NCBI RefSeq assembly: GCF_011578285.1 | Contig: NZ_CP049916.1 | Span: 2,480,001-2,544,000, forward strand | Origin: Acinetobacter lanii | Lineage (GTDB): Bacteria; Pseudomonadota; Gammaproteobacteria; Pseudomonadales; Moraxellaceae | Length of the DNA stretch: 64,000 nt | Direction: 5' to 3' | Shown here: positions 53,770 to 63,899 of the stretch, piece by piece | How the letters are laid out: each line of letters opens with the position of its first letter | How positions within the stretch are numbered: position 1 is the first letter of the stretch | Made by a program: the position numbers and the translations under genes | Notes under the pieces: generated by a model | Database searches by the model: none | What the model saw: only the letters and a program-made list of their open reading frames with translations | What the model was told of the DNA's origin: nothing

Positions 53770-54636
53770 TTAAAGCTGTTGACCATACCAAGGTGCAAGT
53801 TGCTTCTGCAACCAACGTAAATACAGTTCAAAACTGACCGCTACCACAGCAATCACAATGATGCCAAGAATCACGGTGTCCGTCACCATAAACTGAGCAG
53901 CAGATTGCACCATAAAGCCAATGCCTCGGTCTGCTGCCACTAGTTCTGAAGCCACCAAGGTTGACCAGCCCACGCCTAAACCAATACGAATACCGGTTAA
54001 AATATGCGGTAGTGCCGCAGGTAAAATCACATATTTAAGAACTTGACTACGTGTAGCGCCCAAAGACAAGGCTGCTCGTTCACGATTCAGCTGATGACTC
54101 AATACGCCATAGGTGGTGCTAATGACGATAGGTGCCAAAATCGATAAGAAAATCAGTAAAACCTTGGTGGTTTCACCAATACCAAACCAAATCACCAACA
54201 AGGGCAAATAGGCAAGTGGCGGAATAGGACGAAGCAGTTCTATCAGTGGATCGAATACCGCACGCGCCCATTGATTCAGTCCCATCCATAGACCGAGGGG
54301 TACACCAATCACAATTGCAGCAAAAAGTGCCATTAAGACACGTCCCATACTTTTTGCCAAATGCTCCCACAGTGTGGCTTTCATAAAGCCCTCTTGGCTT
54401 ACGGCAATGAATTTATGCCAAACCGCACTTGGACTCGGTAAAAACAACTCAGGTAATATCTGCAAAGCCGTGACTACAAACCAAAGCCCGAGAATCGTCA
54501 CGACACTACCAACACTGACCAACAGCGTTAAATGCTCTTTTAACAAACGTTTTAAGGCAGGTACCTGTACTTGTGGTGCTTGAGCAGTCGTAGTCATTTC
54601 ACTGTTGACCGTTAATTTTTCGGTTGTGTGAGTCAT
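53770..54636 (-). CDS. tauC: Taurine ABC transporter permease
   Basis: TauC is the inner-membrane channel of the taurine importer. The 288-residue protein has about six membrane segments and the BPD-transport EAA loop LSLGATRSQVLKYVILPAAL. A polar extension of about 35 residues precedes the first span. It begins 3 bases after tauB and ends 50 bases before tauD on the minus strand. Sulfonate permeases (SsuC) are close relatives; the neighbouring tauD favours taurine. Confidence 0.93.
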   Translation of the reverse strand: MTHTTEKLTVNSEMTTTAQAPQVQVPALKRLLKEHLTLLVSVGSVVTILGLWFVVTALQILPELFLPSPSAVWHKFIAVSQEGFMKATLWEHLAKSMGRVLMALFAAIVIGVPLGLWMGLNQWARAVFDPLIELLRPIPPLAYLPLLVIWFGIGETTKVLLIFLSILAPIVISTTYGVLSHQLNRERAALSLGATRSQVLKYVILPAALPHILTGIRIGLGVGWSTLVASELVAADRGIGFMVQSAAQFMVTDTVILGIIVIAVVAVSFELYLRWLQKQLAPWYGQQL

Positions 54637-54639
54637 CTA

Positions 54640-55425
54640 TTAACTCCCCACTGCTTGGTGTTTTTGGTCTTTAAGACGCTCAAATAACTGTTCACGTAAT
54701 TCAATAAAAGTACGATTAGATTTTATCGATCGAATGGATTCACCCTGTTGATATCGATTGGCAAAATCCAAATGTAAGGTGTCTACGATCCGACCTGGAC
54801 GTGCCGACATAATCACCAACTGGTGACTAAGCAGCAAGGCTTCTTCGATATCATGCGTGATCAAGAAAAAGCCTTTTTTTGCCTTAATCCATAAATCAAG
54901 CACAAATTCCTGCATACTTTCACGGTTAAATGCATCCAAAGCAGCAAAAGGTTCATCCAATAAAATAAATGGGGCATGACTAATGAGCGCGCGTGCGATA
55001 CCGACGCGTTGCTTCATTCCGCCTGACAATTCCCAAATATTGGCCTGTGCTACATGAGACAACCCCACTGTCGCTAAAATTTGGTCGACTTCAGCTTTAA
55101 TTTGCGTTGCTTTTAAGCCTTTCAATTTAAGCGAGAACCCTACATTTTCAGCCACATTCAACCACGGCAACAAAGCATGTTCCTGAAATACAACGGCACG
55201 GCGAGCATCAGGCCCATGAAGGACTTCATCATCGATCTTGACCGCACCCGAACTCACCGACTGGAAGCCTGCCAAAATATTCAGCAAAGTGGTTTTACCA
55301 CAGCCTGATTCTCCTAAAATAACCGTGAGTGAGTTTTCTTTCACTTCTAAATTAATCTCTTTGAGCACAGGTACAGTTTGATTAGGATAGGTCAGACTGA
55401 TCTGATCTGCATGTAGAATCGACAT
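54640..55425 (-). CDS. tauB: Taurine ABC transporter ATP-binding protein
   Basis: TauB is the ATPase of the taurine importer. The 261-residue protein has Walker A GESGCGKT (38-45), the Q-loop FQEHALLPW, signature LSGGMKQ and Walker B FILLDEPFAALD, and the H-loop THDIEEA. The ATG at 55425 is preferred over the GTG one codon upstream; AAGGA lies at a good spacing. It is tightly packed between tauA (9-base gap) and tauC. Confidence 0.94.
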   Translation of the reverse strand: MSILHADQISLTYPNQTVPVLKEINLEVKENSLTVILGESGCGKTTLLNILAGFQSVSSGAVKIDDEVLHGPDARRAVVFQEHALLPWLNVAENVGFSLKLKGLKATQIKAEVDQILATVGLSHVAQANIWELSGGMKQRVGIARALISHAPFILLDEPFAALDAFNRESMQEFVLDLWIKAKKGFFLITHDIEEALLLSHQLVIMSARPGRIVDTLHLDFANRYQQGESIRSIKSNRTFIELREQLFERLKDQKHQAVGS

Positions 55426-55434
55426 CACTATTCC

Positions 55435-56460
55435 TTAAGGCTGTAAATATTCAGAAGTGACATGTTCGTTGTAGTTTGGCTTCACCACATCGACCTTGCC
55501 TTGTGATTTTAAGAATCGAGCGGTATCTGCAATGCTTACAGCAAATGCCTGTTTAAACGTATCAATATGTTGTACTCGGCTCAGGTAATGATTCCCTGCA
55601 AGCAATACAGGAATATCTTTTGCGTTTGACCCTGTTAATGCCGCAATTTTTTGAATATGTTCTGTATTACTCACATAAGCCTTAGGATCACGGTTGTATT
55701 CATCAATTTGCTTGAATGAAGTAGTGACGAAAGATTTTAAAAATTCAGGATGTTTCTCAGCAAATTGTTGACGTACCACCCATACATCATAGGTCGGTGC
55801 GCCCCACTCTCCCACTTGGCTTGAGTCAGTCAAAACTTGACCCGTTTCGGCAGCTTTACTCAGTGCAGGTTCCCAGACATAGGTCGCATCAATATCACCA
55901 CGTTCCCATGCTGCTGAAATTTCAGAGGGGCGTAAATTCACAATCTTGACTTGGTGATCTGAAAGCCCCCAATGTTTTAATGCAGAGAGCAAACTGTAAT
56001 GCGCTGTTGAAACAAAAGGAACCGCAATGGTTTTACCGACAAAATCTTGTGGTGTTTTAATGCCCGAACCCTGACGAACGACTAAAGCTTCGGAAGTACC
56101 GAGTTTCGACACGGCCAAAAAAACTTGAATCGGGACATTTCGGCTTGCTGCCGCTGCAAGAGGACTGGTACCGATATTGCCAATATCGACATCACCTGAA
56201 GCCAATGCATTGACAATGTCTGCACCAGTATCAAATTTTTTCCACTCAATATTGTTTTGACTATCTCGCTCGTAATCCCCATTGGCTTGTGCCACTTTGG
56301 TAGGATCAACACCGGTTTGATAGGCAATCACAACATTGTCTTTATTTTTAGCATTTTCAATCAGTTGAGTCTTTGAGCCAGTATTGTTTACATAGACAAA
56401 GGTGACAAGTGCAATCACCACAAACAATGTTGTGATCAATGCTCTGCTCTGCTGGCTCAT
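55435..56460 (-). CDS. tauA: Taurine ABC transporter substrate-binding protein
   Basis: TauA captures taurine in the periplasm for TauBC. The 341-residue protein begins with a hydrophobic leader (RALITTLFVVIALVTFVYVN) and then the NMT1/SsuA-like fold: VVIAYQTGVDPTKVAQANG, FDTGADIVNALASGDVDIGN and GDIDATYVWEPALSKAAETG. The leader lacks an obvious cleavage site, so it may stay as a membrane anchor. It is the first gene of the tauABCD operon; a long non-coding region with a dyad lies upstream. Confidence 0.93.
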   Translation of the reverse strand: MSQQSRALITTLFVVIALVTFVYVNNTGSKTQLIENAKNKDNVVIAYQTGVDPTKVAQANGDYERDSQNNIEWKKFDTGADIVNALASGDVDIGNIGTSPLAAAASRNVPIQVFLAVSKLGTSEALVVRQGSGIKTPQDFVGKTIAVPFVSTAHYSLLSALKHWGLSDHQVKIVNLRPSEISAAWERGDIDATYVWEPALSKAAETGQVLTDSSQVGEWGAPTYDVWVVRQQFAEKHPEFLKSFVTTSFKQIDEYNRDPKAYVSNTEHIQKIAALTGSNAKDIPVLLAGNHYLSRVQHIDTFKQAFAVSIADTARFLKSQGKVDVVKPNYNEHVTSEYLQP

Positions 56461-56825
56461 ATTTTTTAACTCAAAAACGACGCTTGATAGTTTACTAAAT
56501 CTACTTATTCATGATAAATCACATATTTTTGATTGCTTATGAAGATAAGAGATAATGAAACAAATCCTATAGCCAGCAATCATTGCATCATTAAAATTTA
56601 CCCTTTAATCCTTGAGTGTTTAGCCTCTTTATAAAGTATCGCTTCACGATGCTTGGCCTCGTTCATACTCTAATTTTTAAGATAAGTTCACTTAAAGAGT
56701 CTAATTTAAGATGTTTGATTGTTATTTTGCATTTGTGATCGCTAAATGCCTAAATCGATACACATAAACTGAATATAAAAATCTTTCATCCACTTTGAGA
56801 ATTTTAAGTGTGATATTTACCCATA
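56461..56825. other. upstream region of tauABCD
   Basis: About 365 bases without a gene, A+T-rich. It should contain the tau promoter on the minus strand. The dyad at 56535-56549 is the only notable element. No tauR or cbl-type regulator gene is adjacent. Confidence 0.5.
56535..56549. promoter_or_regulatory. dyad upstream of tauA, shared with the cysD promoter region
   Basis: GCTTATGAAGATAAG includes the inverted arms CTTAT and ATAAG around GAAG. The first 14 bases match a 14-base element upstream of cysD (59630-59643, minus strand) at 12 positions. A sulfur regulator such as CysB is a candidate binder; this is inference. Confidence 0.3.
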
Positions 56826-56852
56826 AAAAAACCCGCCTTTCGGCAGGTTTCT
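56826..56852 (-). terminator. terminator after cysN
   Basis: AAACCCGCC pairs with GGCAGGTTT (one mismatch) around TTTC, with a strong A-run on the plus strand that serves the minus-strand cysDN transcript. Confidence 0.8.
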
Positions 56853-56869
56853 TTTAATTCAATTCAGTC

Positions 56870-58486
56870 TTAGAGACGAACCAATTCTACAATTTTTTCA
56901 GCCAATACTTCAGCAGATTCATCTGCATAGCTGACATCAGTGCCTTCAGTCACAGTCGTGATCACCACCACACCTGTTTCACGAAGCAATGCCACTTGAG
57001 CTGCATCCAAACCTGCTTTCGCAATCGCCACGATCCCTTGTTGAAGCAACAAGTTTTCAATGGCTTGTGCATACACAAGCGCCGCTTCAGATACAGCCAC
57101 TGCAGCTGGTTTTTGACCTAAACGCGCAGCACGATCTTCCGCAGTTACAGGTGTTGTGTGCGCAGACCATTCAACAGACGCTTCCACCATACCTGCACCA
57201 ATCGTGACGTTATTTAAACGATCAATGAAGATAAATGAACCGGTGTAACGACTGTCTTGATAACGATCAAAGACCACTGGCGCATCAAATTCAACCGTCA
57301 CATTGGCAATGGCATTGAGTTCAAGGTGATCCACTTGCATTTGCTCAAGTGTATTCACATTGGTACGGAAGTTAATATTCGTCACTTTCGCTGGAACAGT
57401 TTGCGTACCAATCTTGATGTTATAGAGCTTACCCAACACAAGCGGTTGATCTGCCATCCACACCACAGTCGCTTGAACTGAACGAGAAATTGCAGGAAGA
57501 CCTTGATCTGCACGAATCAACACGTTACCGCGTGATACATCAATCTCGTCATTCAAGGTTAATGTCACTGCTTGACCTGCAAAGGCACGATCAAGGTTGC
57601 CATCAAAGGTCACGATTTCTTTAACGGTTGATTTTTTACCCGATGGCAATGCAACAATTTCATCGCCCACTTTTACTTCACCAAGTGCAACAGTACCTGC
57701 AAAGCCACGGAAGTCGAGGTTTGGACGGTTCACGTATTGAACTGGGAAACGGAAATCAGCTTTTGCTGTAGTACGGTTAATTTCAACAGATTCCAAAGAA
57801 CCCATTAAAGTTTCGCCGGTGTACCAAGGTGTATTTGGTGATTTGTTCACCACGTTATCACCATTTAACGCCGAAATTGGCGTAAAGATGATGTTCGATG
57901 GTTTACGGTCGCCCAACTGTGCAACGAAGTTTGCATAGTCTGCTTGGATTTCATTGAAACGCATTTCAGAGAATTCCACCAAGTCCATTTTGTTGATTGC
58001 AACAATAATGTTCTTAATACCCAAAAGACTCGCAATATAGGTATGACGACGGGTTTGCGTTTGTACGCCATAACGCGCATCAATCAAGATGATTGCTAGG
58101 TCACAGGTCGAAGCACCTGTTGCCATGTTACGCGTGTATTGCTCATGTCCCGGTGTATCGGCAATGATGAACTTACGTTTCTCCGTTGAGAAATAACGAT
58201 ACGCTACATCAATGGTAATGCCTTGCTCACGCTCTGCTTGTAGACCATCGACAAGAAGCGCTAAGTCAGGTGCATCACCTGTGGTACCGACTTTTTTCGA
58301 GTCACGTGTCACAGCTTGCAATTGATCTTCATAAATCAATTTTGAATCGTAGAGCAAACGACCAATTAAAGTCGATTTACCGTCATCTACGTTACCGCAA
58401 GTCAAGAAACGCAATAAGTCTTTATTTTCGTGCTGTTTTAAATACGCCAAGATATCTTGGCTAATTAAATCTGATTGATGAGACAT
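56870..58486 (-). CDS. cysN: Sulfate adenylyltransferase subunit 1 (GTPase)
   Basis: CysN is the GTPase that drives ATP sulfurylase CysD in making adenosine 5'-phosphosulfate. The 538-residue protein has the EF-Tu-like G motifs GNVDDGKS (31-38), DTPGHEQ, and NKMD, then two beta-barrel domains. It is longer than E. coli CysN (475) by a C-terminal extension with [13 protein letters not shown] and [17 protein letters not shown]. This extension is not a CysC kinase domain, as no second Walker motif is seen. A repeat element separates it from cysD. Confidence 0.93.
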   Translation of the reverse strand: MSHQSDLISQDILAYLKQHENKDLLRFLTCGNVDDGKSTLIGRLLYDSKLIYEDQLQAVTRDSKKVGTTGDAPDLALLVDGLQAEREQGITIDVAYRYFSTEKRKFIIADTPGHEQYTRNMATGASTCDLAIILIDARYGVQTQTRRHTYIASLLGIKNIIVAINKMDLVEFSEMRFNEIQADYANFVAQLGDRKPSNIIFTPISALNGDNVVNKSPNTPWYTGETLMGSLESVEINRTTAKADFRFPVQYVNRPNLDFRGFAGTVALGEVKVGDEIVALPSGKKSTVKEIVTFDGNLDRAFAGQAVTLTLNDEIDVSRGNVLIRADQGLPAISRSVQATVVWMADQPLVLGKLYNIKIGTQTVPAKVTNINFRTNVNTLEQMQVDHLELNAIANVTVEFDAPVVFDRYQDSRYTGSFIFIDRLNNVTIGAGMVEASVEWSAHTTPVTAEDRAARLGQKPAAVAVSEAALVYAQAIENLLLQQGIVAIAKAGLDAAQVALLRETGVVVITTVTEGTDVSYADESAEVLAEKIVELVRL

Positions 58487-58524
58487 TGCTCAAAACTCCA
58501 CATTCTTTAGAAATCGGTTGTTTT

Positions 58525-58648
58525 AATCTTTAATCCCTCTAAATCTCCCTTTAATAAAGGGAGACTTGGCTCCGCTTTTTAAGCCCCTCTTTTCTAAAGA
58601 GGGTGAGCAGCACTGCTGCGCAAGGAGATTCATAGGGGGAGATTAAAT
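58525..58648. repeat. MITE-like palindromic repeat inside the cysD-cysN operon, copy D
   Basis: The element of about 120 bases has imperfect terminal inverted repeats (58526-58550 against 58622-58648) and two internal perfect hairpins: CTCCCTTT/AAAGGGAG at 58545-58563 and CCCTCTTT/AAAGAGGG at 58585-58603. The cysD stop codon lies at its right border. No coding frame is inside. Confidence 0.65.
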
Positions 58649-59562
58649 TAGAAGTAGCCTTCTTGCTTCTTCTTCTCCATTGAGCCTGCTTCATCATGGT
58701 CAATCATACGACCTTGACGTTCAGAGCTGGTCGCCAAGAGCATTTCTTGGATAATTTCCGGTAAGGTGTTAGCAGTCGATTCAACTGCACCCGTCAATGG
58801 GTAACAACCTAAAGTACGGAAACGAACCGATTTCATTTGTGGAACTTCACCCTCTTTCAAAGGCATACGCTCATCATCCACCATAATCAAGGTACCGCTA
58901 CGCTCAACCACAGGACGTTCTGCAGCCAAGTATAAAGGCACCAATGGAATGCTTTCCAAGTAGATATATTGCCAGATATCAAGCTCAGTCCAGTTTGAAA
59001 GTGGGAACACACGAATACTTTCGCCTTTGTTCACTTTACCATTGTAAAGATTCCAAAGTTCAGGACGTTGGTTTTTAGGATCCCAACGGTGCTTCGTATC
59101 ACGGAATGAATAGACACGTTCTTTGGCACGCGATTTTTCTTCATCACGACGTGCACCACCGAATGCAGCATCAAACTTATATTTATCCAAAGCTTGTTTT
59201 AAGCCTTGAGTTTTCATGATGTCAGTATATTTAGAACTGCCGTGGTCAAATGGGTTAATACCCGCATCTTTCCCTTCTTTGTTTTGATGCACGATCAAAT
59301 CGAAACCATGGGTCTTGGCCATGTTGTCTCGGAATGTAATCATGTCTTTGAACTTCCAACCTGTATCGACATGTAACAGTGGGAAAGGAAGTTTCGCAGG
59401 GTAAAACGCTTTAAGCGCCAGATGCAGCATCACCGCAGAATCTTTACCAATTGAATACAGCATGACCGGATTTTCAAACTCGGCAGCAACTTCGCGGATG
59501 ATATGAATACTCTCAGCTTCGAGCTGTTTGAGATGAGTAAGTCTTTCCTCATTTAACGACAT
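58648..59562 (-). CDS. cysD: Sulfate adenylyltransferase subunit 2
   Basis: CysD transfers adenylate from ATP to sulfate, giving adenosine 5'-phosphosulfate with energy from CysN. The 304-residue protein has the PP-loop [13 protein letters not shown] (SIGKDS 37-42) and the [15 protein letters not shown] segment typical of the family. It ends with a charged tail. The ATG at 59562 is used; a GTG three codons upstream is possible. It precedes cysN in the operon. No APS kinase (cysC) or cysH is in the window. Confidence 0.95.
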   Translation of the reverse strand: MSLNEERLTHLKQLEAESIHIIREVAAEFENPVMLYSIGKDSAVMLHLALKAFYPAKLPFPLLHVDTGWKFKDMITFRDNMAKTHGFDLIVHQNKEGKDAGINPFDHGSSKYTDIMKTQGLKQALDKYKFDAAFGGARRDEEKSRAKERVYSFRDTKHRWDPKNQRPELWNLYNGKVNKGESIRVFPLSNWTELDIWQYIYLESIPLVPLYLAAERPVVERSGTLIMVDDERMPLKEGEVPQMKSVRFRTLGCYPLTGAVESTANTLPEIIQEMLLATSSERQGRMIDHDEAGSMEKKKQEGYF

Positions 59563-59618
59563 GGACAACACCAGCTTAGAAAAACGTGTACTTATGACAC
59601 TTTTGAAAATTTATATTC

Positions 59619-59643
59619 ATTATAGTGATTTAGTTTCATAAGC
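59619..59643 (-). promoter_or_regulatory. candidate cysD promoter with activator-site-like element
   Basis: On the minus strand a perfect TATAAT (59619-59624) lies about 57 bases upstream of the cysD ATG. There is no consensus -35 at 17 bases. Just upstream, GCTTATGAAACTAA (59630-59643) matches the tauA upstream element at 12 of 14 positions. A weak -35 with an upstream element fits an activator-dependent sulfur promoter. Confidence 0.35.
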
Positions 59644-60047
59644 CATTGCTTGTTTTATTATATTTATATGCAAAAAGATCATATAAAACATTCCTGATAT
59701 TCAGTATTAGTTTTATTCATGATCAATTTAGAAGAAATTGAAAGGAGATTTAAACAATTTTAACTGATTTAACTGTTTGAATTGAATGTAAAATGATTCT
59801 AACAGTTATAAGTGAAATACGATATTCAATTAAATCATAAGTATATTCCAAAATCACCTAATGAAATAATCGATTAAATACATGAATTTAAGGTATTAAA
59901 TTCTTTAGACTTATTTCAACACCGTCTTAAAACCATCTCATATTGATCGCTGAAAATGATTACACCATCGTTGATCCGTATTTTTAGAAATCTAAGATTA
60001 ACAGTACATTAAAACTAATCCTACATTTCAAGCTTTTCATTTTATCT
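59644..60047. other. A+T-rich divergent intergenic region
   Basis: About 400 bases without a credible gene between cysD and the unknown plus-strand gene at 60.0 kb. It is strongly A+T-rich and has no other clear repeat or RNA structure. Confidence 0.5.
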
Positions 60048-60581
60048 ATGTTTACTTTATCTCAGATTAAATACCAATTAGAACAACATACAGTTGCTGG
60101 TCATATCTATGAGCATCAACAGATTCTAGTCTTACAAGAACCGTTAAACCCAGATGGTTCAACCTTTAATATGTTTATCCAACACAATCAAACCGCAGAT
60201 CAACTGGGTTTACAATTTGCGATTGAACTCCAAGATCAACAATTGAATTTTTTAATGGGTGTGACGCATAGCAATCAAGATCGTAGCTATGAAATCAGTC
60301 CTGGCAATTTAAAAGGCGATCAAAAAGCCTTTAACCTCTGCTATGCCTTTTACAATTACCCCAAAGCATTCTATTTATTTCGTTGCACCTTAGAGGCATC
60401 CGATGTCGAATTTGAGCAGGCATTAAAGGCTCAATTATTTGATCGACCGGCTTTGGCATTTTTAAATACTGCGCTAAAAATGGATCAGCAAGGTCATCCA
60501 CAATATTGGATGAAGCGTCAAATCAATGATCTTGCACAACACATGAAACAACGATTACAAACCACCCTTTTACCTGCTTGA
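60048..60581 (+). CDS. Protein of unknown function
   Basis: The 177-residue protein has no signal peptide or membrane span. It is mixed alpha/beta: LVLQEPLNPDGSTFNMFIQH and LGLQFAIELQDQQLNFLMGV suggest strands in the first half; helices such as NDLAQHMKQRLQTTL end the protein. I do not recognise the family. The ATG at 60048 lacks a clear ribosome site. A strong terminator follows, so it is monocistronic. Confidence 0.6.
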   Translation: MFTLSQIKYQLEQHTVAGHIYEHQQILVLQEPLNPDGSTFNMFIQHNQTADQLGLQFAIELQDQQLNFLMGVTHSNQDRSYEISPGNLKGDQKAFNLCYAFYNYPKAFYLFRCTLEASDVEFEQALKAQLFDRPALAFLNTALKMDQQGHPQYWMKRQINDLAQHMKQRLQTTLLPA

Positions 60582-60595
60582 TAAGTCTTCGCCAT

Positions 60596-60636
60596 AAAAA
60601 AAGCCCAATGTTCTCTATGAGACATTGGGCTTTTTT
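60596..60636. terminator. bidirectional terminator
   Basis: AAAAAGCCCAATGT pairs with ACATTGGGCTTTTT around a 10-base loop, between the unknown gene and the convergent Wzi-family gene. Confidence 0.9.
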
Positions 60637-60654
60637 CGCTTTGTATTAATTCTA

Positions 60655-62112
60655 TTATCGACCAAACAAAGCCTGTTCAAGTGGAATTTCCACTCCAATC
60701 GACGCACCTGCATCATTCCCATGACGATCAGAATCCGATACCCAACCATTAATTTTTAACGGTAAGGTAGGCTTTATATAATGAGTCCAAGTCAGATCTA
60801 AAGCTTGAATATCATCTTGTTCAGGGAAAGCATAATTGTTAATACGGGGTAAAATTTGATCTGCCGATTGGTTCAGCTTAGCAAACAGTGCACGTCCTGA
60901 CAGTCGGTTCATGGCATCAAAACGAATATCACCTCCCACTGAGACCATTTCACTGTCTCCACCTATAGCATGACCTAAAGGAAAGCCGTGTTGGTAGTAG
61001 CCATCAGTATAGATATAGTGATTATAGGATATGCCTTTCGATTCACCATTCGTTTTAGTGTTTACCCATTCCGCATATAATTGGTAAGGCATAGATTTAT
61101 ATGCAGATGAAAAATCAATACCAGCTAAATACATATTTTTCGCTGGCCAAAATCCTGCTTCATCCTCCCCGACAAATTGTCCATAAACACTCAGTGGTAT
61201 ATTCAACCATTGATTTAAATTTAAACGAGCATCTAAGCCTGCAATTTGATTGGATTTATCTAAATCTCCATTATCAAAATTATCATTACCCTTAATGGCA
61301 TTCCATAAAGAATCCCAATTTTCAGACCGACCTTCACCGCCCCATTGTAATATGCGTGACCCACCAATCTCCAAATAAGGTAAAGGTTGTGCTGTAATAC
61401 GTAAGCCCAATAAACGTGCGTTAGGCACAGCACTGTAATCATCAAGCTGCCCTGCAAAAGCCTGATACTGCCAAGGACCAATCCATGACAGCCATTTGGT
61501 CTCAAAAGCTTTTTGCTCTGCCCGTTGTACAGTAAAGCCATATACTGGGCGACTTGCATCACCACGGATCAAGCTGCCATCATGTCCTGGCCCCCAATAG
61601 GTGGGGATCTGACCACCAACCAACCACTGATTCCACAATTTACCCGCTAGATAAGACCCTTCTACGTTAACATCATGACCCGAATCAATCTGTACTTCAC
61701 CTTCAGCATTGACACGTAATTTGGCGTCCCAATTGTCAGCACCTGCATTAAATTCAAGTGAACCGACATACTGAGATTTCTGATTGTCTCCAAAAGCTTG
61801 TGGCAAATCTTTTCGATCGGTTTCAGCGAACAGACCTAATTTAATGGTTTTATTATCCGCTTCAATCGCATGTTGAATCGATTGAATCACTTTTTGTTGA
61901 GTCGTGTTTTCAACTTTTGCTTGAGATAAGGCGCGTAAAATTTCATCCCCACTGAGTGGCCAAGTCGAGGTACTGATTTGAATCACACCTTGTTGATTTA
62001 ACCAATTTAAATCGGTTCTTAAATCTTCATTATTGAGGACTAAACCTTGTGCAAATAAAGTCGATGAAAATCCTGCCAAAAGCATCGCAGTCAACGTTGT
62101 TTTTAATATCAT
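60655..62112 (-). CDS. Wzi-family capsule-assembly outer-membrane protein
   Basis: The 485-residue precursor has a Sec signal peptide (LTAMLLAGFSSTLFA, cleavage near residue 22), a short helical part and a beta-barrel of about 400 residues with many alternating aromatic strands. Wzi-type barrels help attach capsular polysaccharide to the cell surface. Recognisable stretches are NQWLVGGQIPTYWGPGHDGS and GASIGVEIPLEQALFG at the C terminus. The last residues (LFGR) do not end with the usual aromatic, but Wzi proteins vary. In Acinetobacter, wzi is separate from the K locus, as here. Confidence 0.85.
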   Translation of the reverse strand: MILKTTLTAMLLAGFSSTLFAQGLVLNNEDLRTDLNWLNQQGVIQISTSTWPLSGDEILRALSQAKVENTTQQKVIQSIQHAIEADNKTIKLGLFAETDRKDLPQAFGDNQKSQYVGSLEFNAGADNWDAKLRVNAEGEVQIDSGHDVNVEGSYLAGKLWNQWLVGGQIPTYWGPGHDGSLIRGDASRPVYGFTVQRAEQKAFETKWLSWIGPWQYQAFAGQLDDYSAVPNARLLGLRITAQPLPYLEIGGSRILQWGGEGRSENWDSLWNAIKGNDNFDNGDLDKSNQIAGLDARLNLNQWLNIPLSVYGQFVGEDEAGFWPAKNMYLAGIDFSSAYKSMPYQLYAEWVNTKTNGESKGISYNHYIYTDGYYQHGFPLGHAIGGDSEMVSVGGDIRFDAMNRLSGRALFAKLNQSADQILPRINNYAFPEQDDIQALDLTWTHYIKPTLPLKINGWVSDSDRHGNDAGASIGVEIPLEQALFGR

Positions 62113-62319
62113 CTGATTTGTTATCTCAAGCTTATTTTATAACCGTCACCTTAGTTATTTTCGGTTTTTTTTTCAACACCTAATCTGTTTTATCCCATAA
62201 AAAAACATTCATTTTCCACTAATTTTGAATTTTCATTGGATCTCATTTAACTTTAAATGTAGCCCATTCATCGTTGTGATGAGTGATTTTTAAATATTTT
62301 TTTTTAAATTCAAGATATA

Positions 62320-62350
62320 AAAAAAGCCACTCTACTAGAGTGGCTTTTTC
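62320..62350 (-). terminator. terminator after lysS
   Basis: AAAAAGCCACTCT pairs with AGAGTGGCTTTTT around ACT, giving a U-run on the minus strand after lysS. Confidence 0.85.
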
Positions 62351-62369
62351 AGGCGTTTTTTACAAAAAA

Positions 62370-63899
62370 TTAAACATCTTTACGGCGCATATGTGGGAAC
62401 AAAATCACATCACGGATACTTGGGGCATTAGCAAATAACATCACCAAACGGTCAATACCGATCCCTTGACCCGCAGTCGGTGGTAAACCATATTCTAGAG
62501 CCTCCACGAAGTCTGCATCGTAATGCATTGCTTCATCATCACCCGCATCTTTTTCAGCTACTTGAGCTTGGAAGCGTTCTGCTTGATCAATCGGGTCATT
62601 TAACTCTGAGAAACCATTTGCTAACTCACGACCACCAATAAAGAACTCAAAACGGTCGGTAATGTGTGGATTATCATCATTACGACGTGCCAATGGAGAA
62701 GTTTCCGCTGGATATTCTGTAATAAAGGTTGGTTGACGTAGCTTGGTTTCCACTGTTTCTTCAAACACGATGGTTTGCAGTTTACCCAAACCAAAACCAG
62801 GCTTCACTTGCTCTTTCAAGGTTTCTTTGACAAATTTAGCCAAGAACTCACGGTCAGCGACATTTTCAGGGGTGAATTCTGGGTTATGTTCAAGAATCGC
62901 ATCAAACATTGAGATTTTCTTGAATGGACCTTTGAAGCTATACACTTCTTCGCCATAGGGTACATCAGTAGAACCCAAGATATCGATGGCTAATTTTTCA
63001 AGCATCTTCTCAGTCAATTCCATCAAGTCTTTATAGTCGGCATAGGCTTGATAGAATTCGATCATGGTGAATTCTGGATTATGACGTGTAGATACACCTT
63101 CGTTACGGAAGTTACGGTTAATTTCGAATACACGTTCAAAACCACCGACAACCAAACGTTTTAAGTAAAGCTCAGGCGCAATACGTAAGAACAATGGCAT
63201 GTCCAAAGCGTTATGATGCGTTTCAAATGGACGCGCAGAAGCACCACCCGGAATGATATGCATCATTGGGGTTTCCACTTCCATAAAGCGTTCATTGGTT
63301 AAGTATGCACGAATCCCTGAAACCACTTTGGCACGGATTTCGAAGGTTTTACGTGTTTCTTCATTCACGATCAAATCAAGATAACGTTTACGGTATTTCG
63401 CTTCAGTATCGGTTAAACCGTGGAATTTGTCTGGTAAAGGACGCAGTGACTTGGTCAACAATTCATAATGTTCAATATGAACATATAAATCACCTTTACC
63501 TGAACGACCGATATAGCCTTTAACAGCAATAATATCGCCCAAGTCTAAACTCTTAATTGAAGCCAACACTTCAGGTGCCAATTCTTTACGCGCAACATAA
63601 AGTTGGATACGACCGGTCATGTCTTGGATCACGATGAATGAACCACGGTTCAACATCACACGACCCGCAACCGCCACATAGACTTTCTCGCCCGCTTCAA
63701 TTTCTTCTTTTGATTTATCTGCAAACTGGTCTTGAAGATCTTGTGCATAATCTTCACGCTTAAAGGTGTTCGGCCACGGGCTTACACCGGTTTCTTGCGC
63801 ATGTTCTTGAATCTGCTTTAACTTGGCATGACGCTGTGCAATTAAATCGTTTTCGGAAATGTGGTGTTCTGAAGTCGATTGATCGTTATGTTGCGTCAT
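62370..63899 (-). CDS. lysS: Lysyl-tRNA synthetase
   Basis: LysS charges tRNA(Lys). The 509-residue class II synthetase has an OB-fold anticodon-binding domain (about 65-180, with [20 protein letters not shown]), motif 2 [19 protein letters not shown] and motif 3 [24 protein letters not shown] lies six bases before the ATG at 63899. prfB, often next to lysS, is not within the remaining 100 bases; no feature is visible there. Confidence 0.97.
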   Translation of the reverse strand: MTQHNDQSTSEHHISENDLIAQRHAKLKQIQEHAQETGVSPWPNTFKREDYAQDLQDQFADKSKEEIEAGEKVYVAVAGRVMLNRGSFIVIQDMTGRIQLYVARKELAPEVLASIKSLDLGDIIAVKGYIGRSGKGDLYVHIEHYELLTKSLRPLPDKFHGLTDTEAKYRKRYLDLIVNEETRKTFEIRAKVVSGIRAYLTNERFMEVETPMMHIIPGGASARPFETHHNALDMPLFLRIAPELYLKRLVVGGFERVFEINRNFRNEGVSTRHNPEFTMIEFYQAYADYKDLMELTEKMLEKLAIDILGSTDVPYGEEVYSFKGPFKKISMFDAILEHNPEFTPENVADREFLAKFVKETLKEQVKPGFGLGKLQTIVFEETVETKLRQPTFITEYPAETSPLARRNDDNPHITDRFEFFIGGRELANGFSELNDPIDQAERFQAQVAEKDAGDDEAMHYDADFVEALEYGLPPTAGQGIGIDRLVMLFANAPSIRDVILFPHMRRKDV

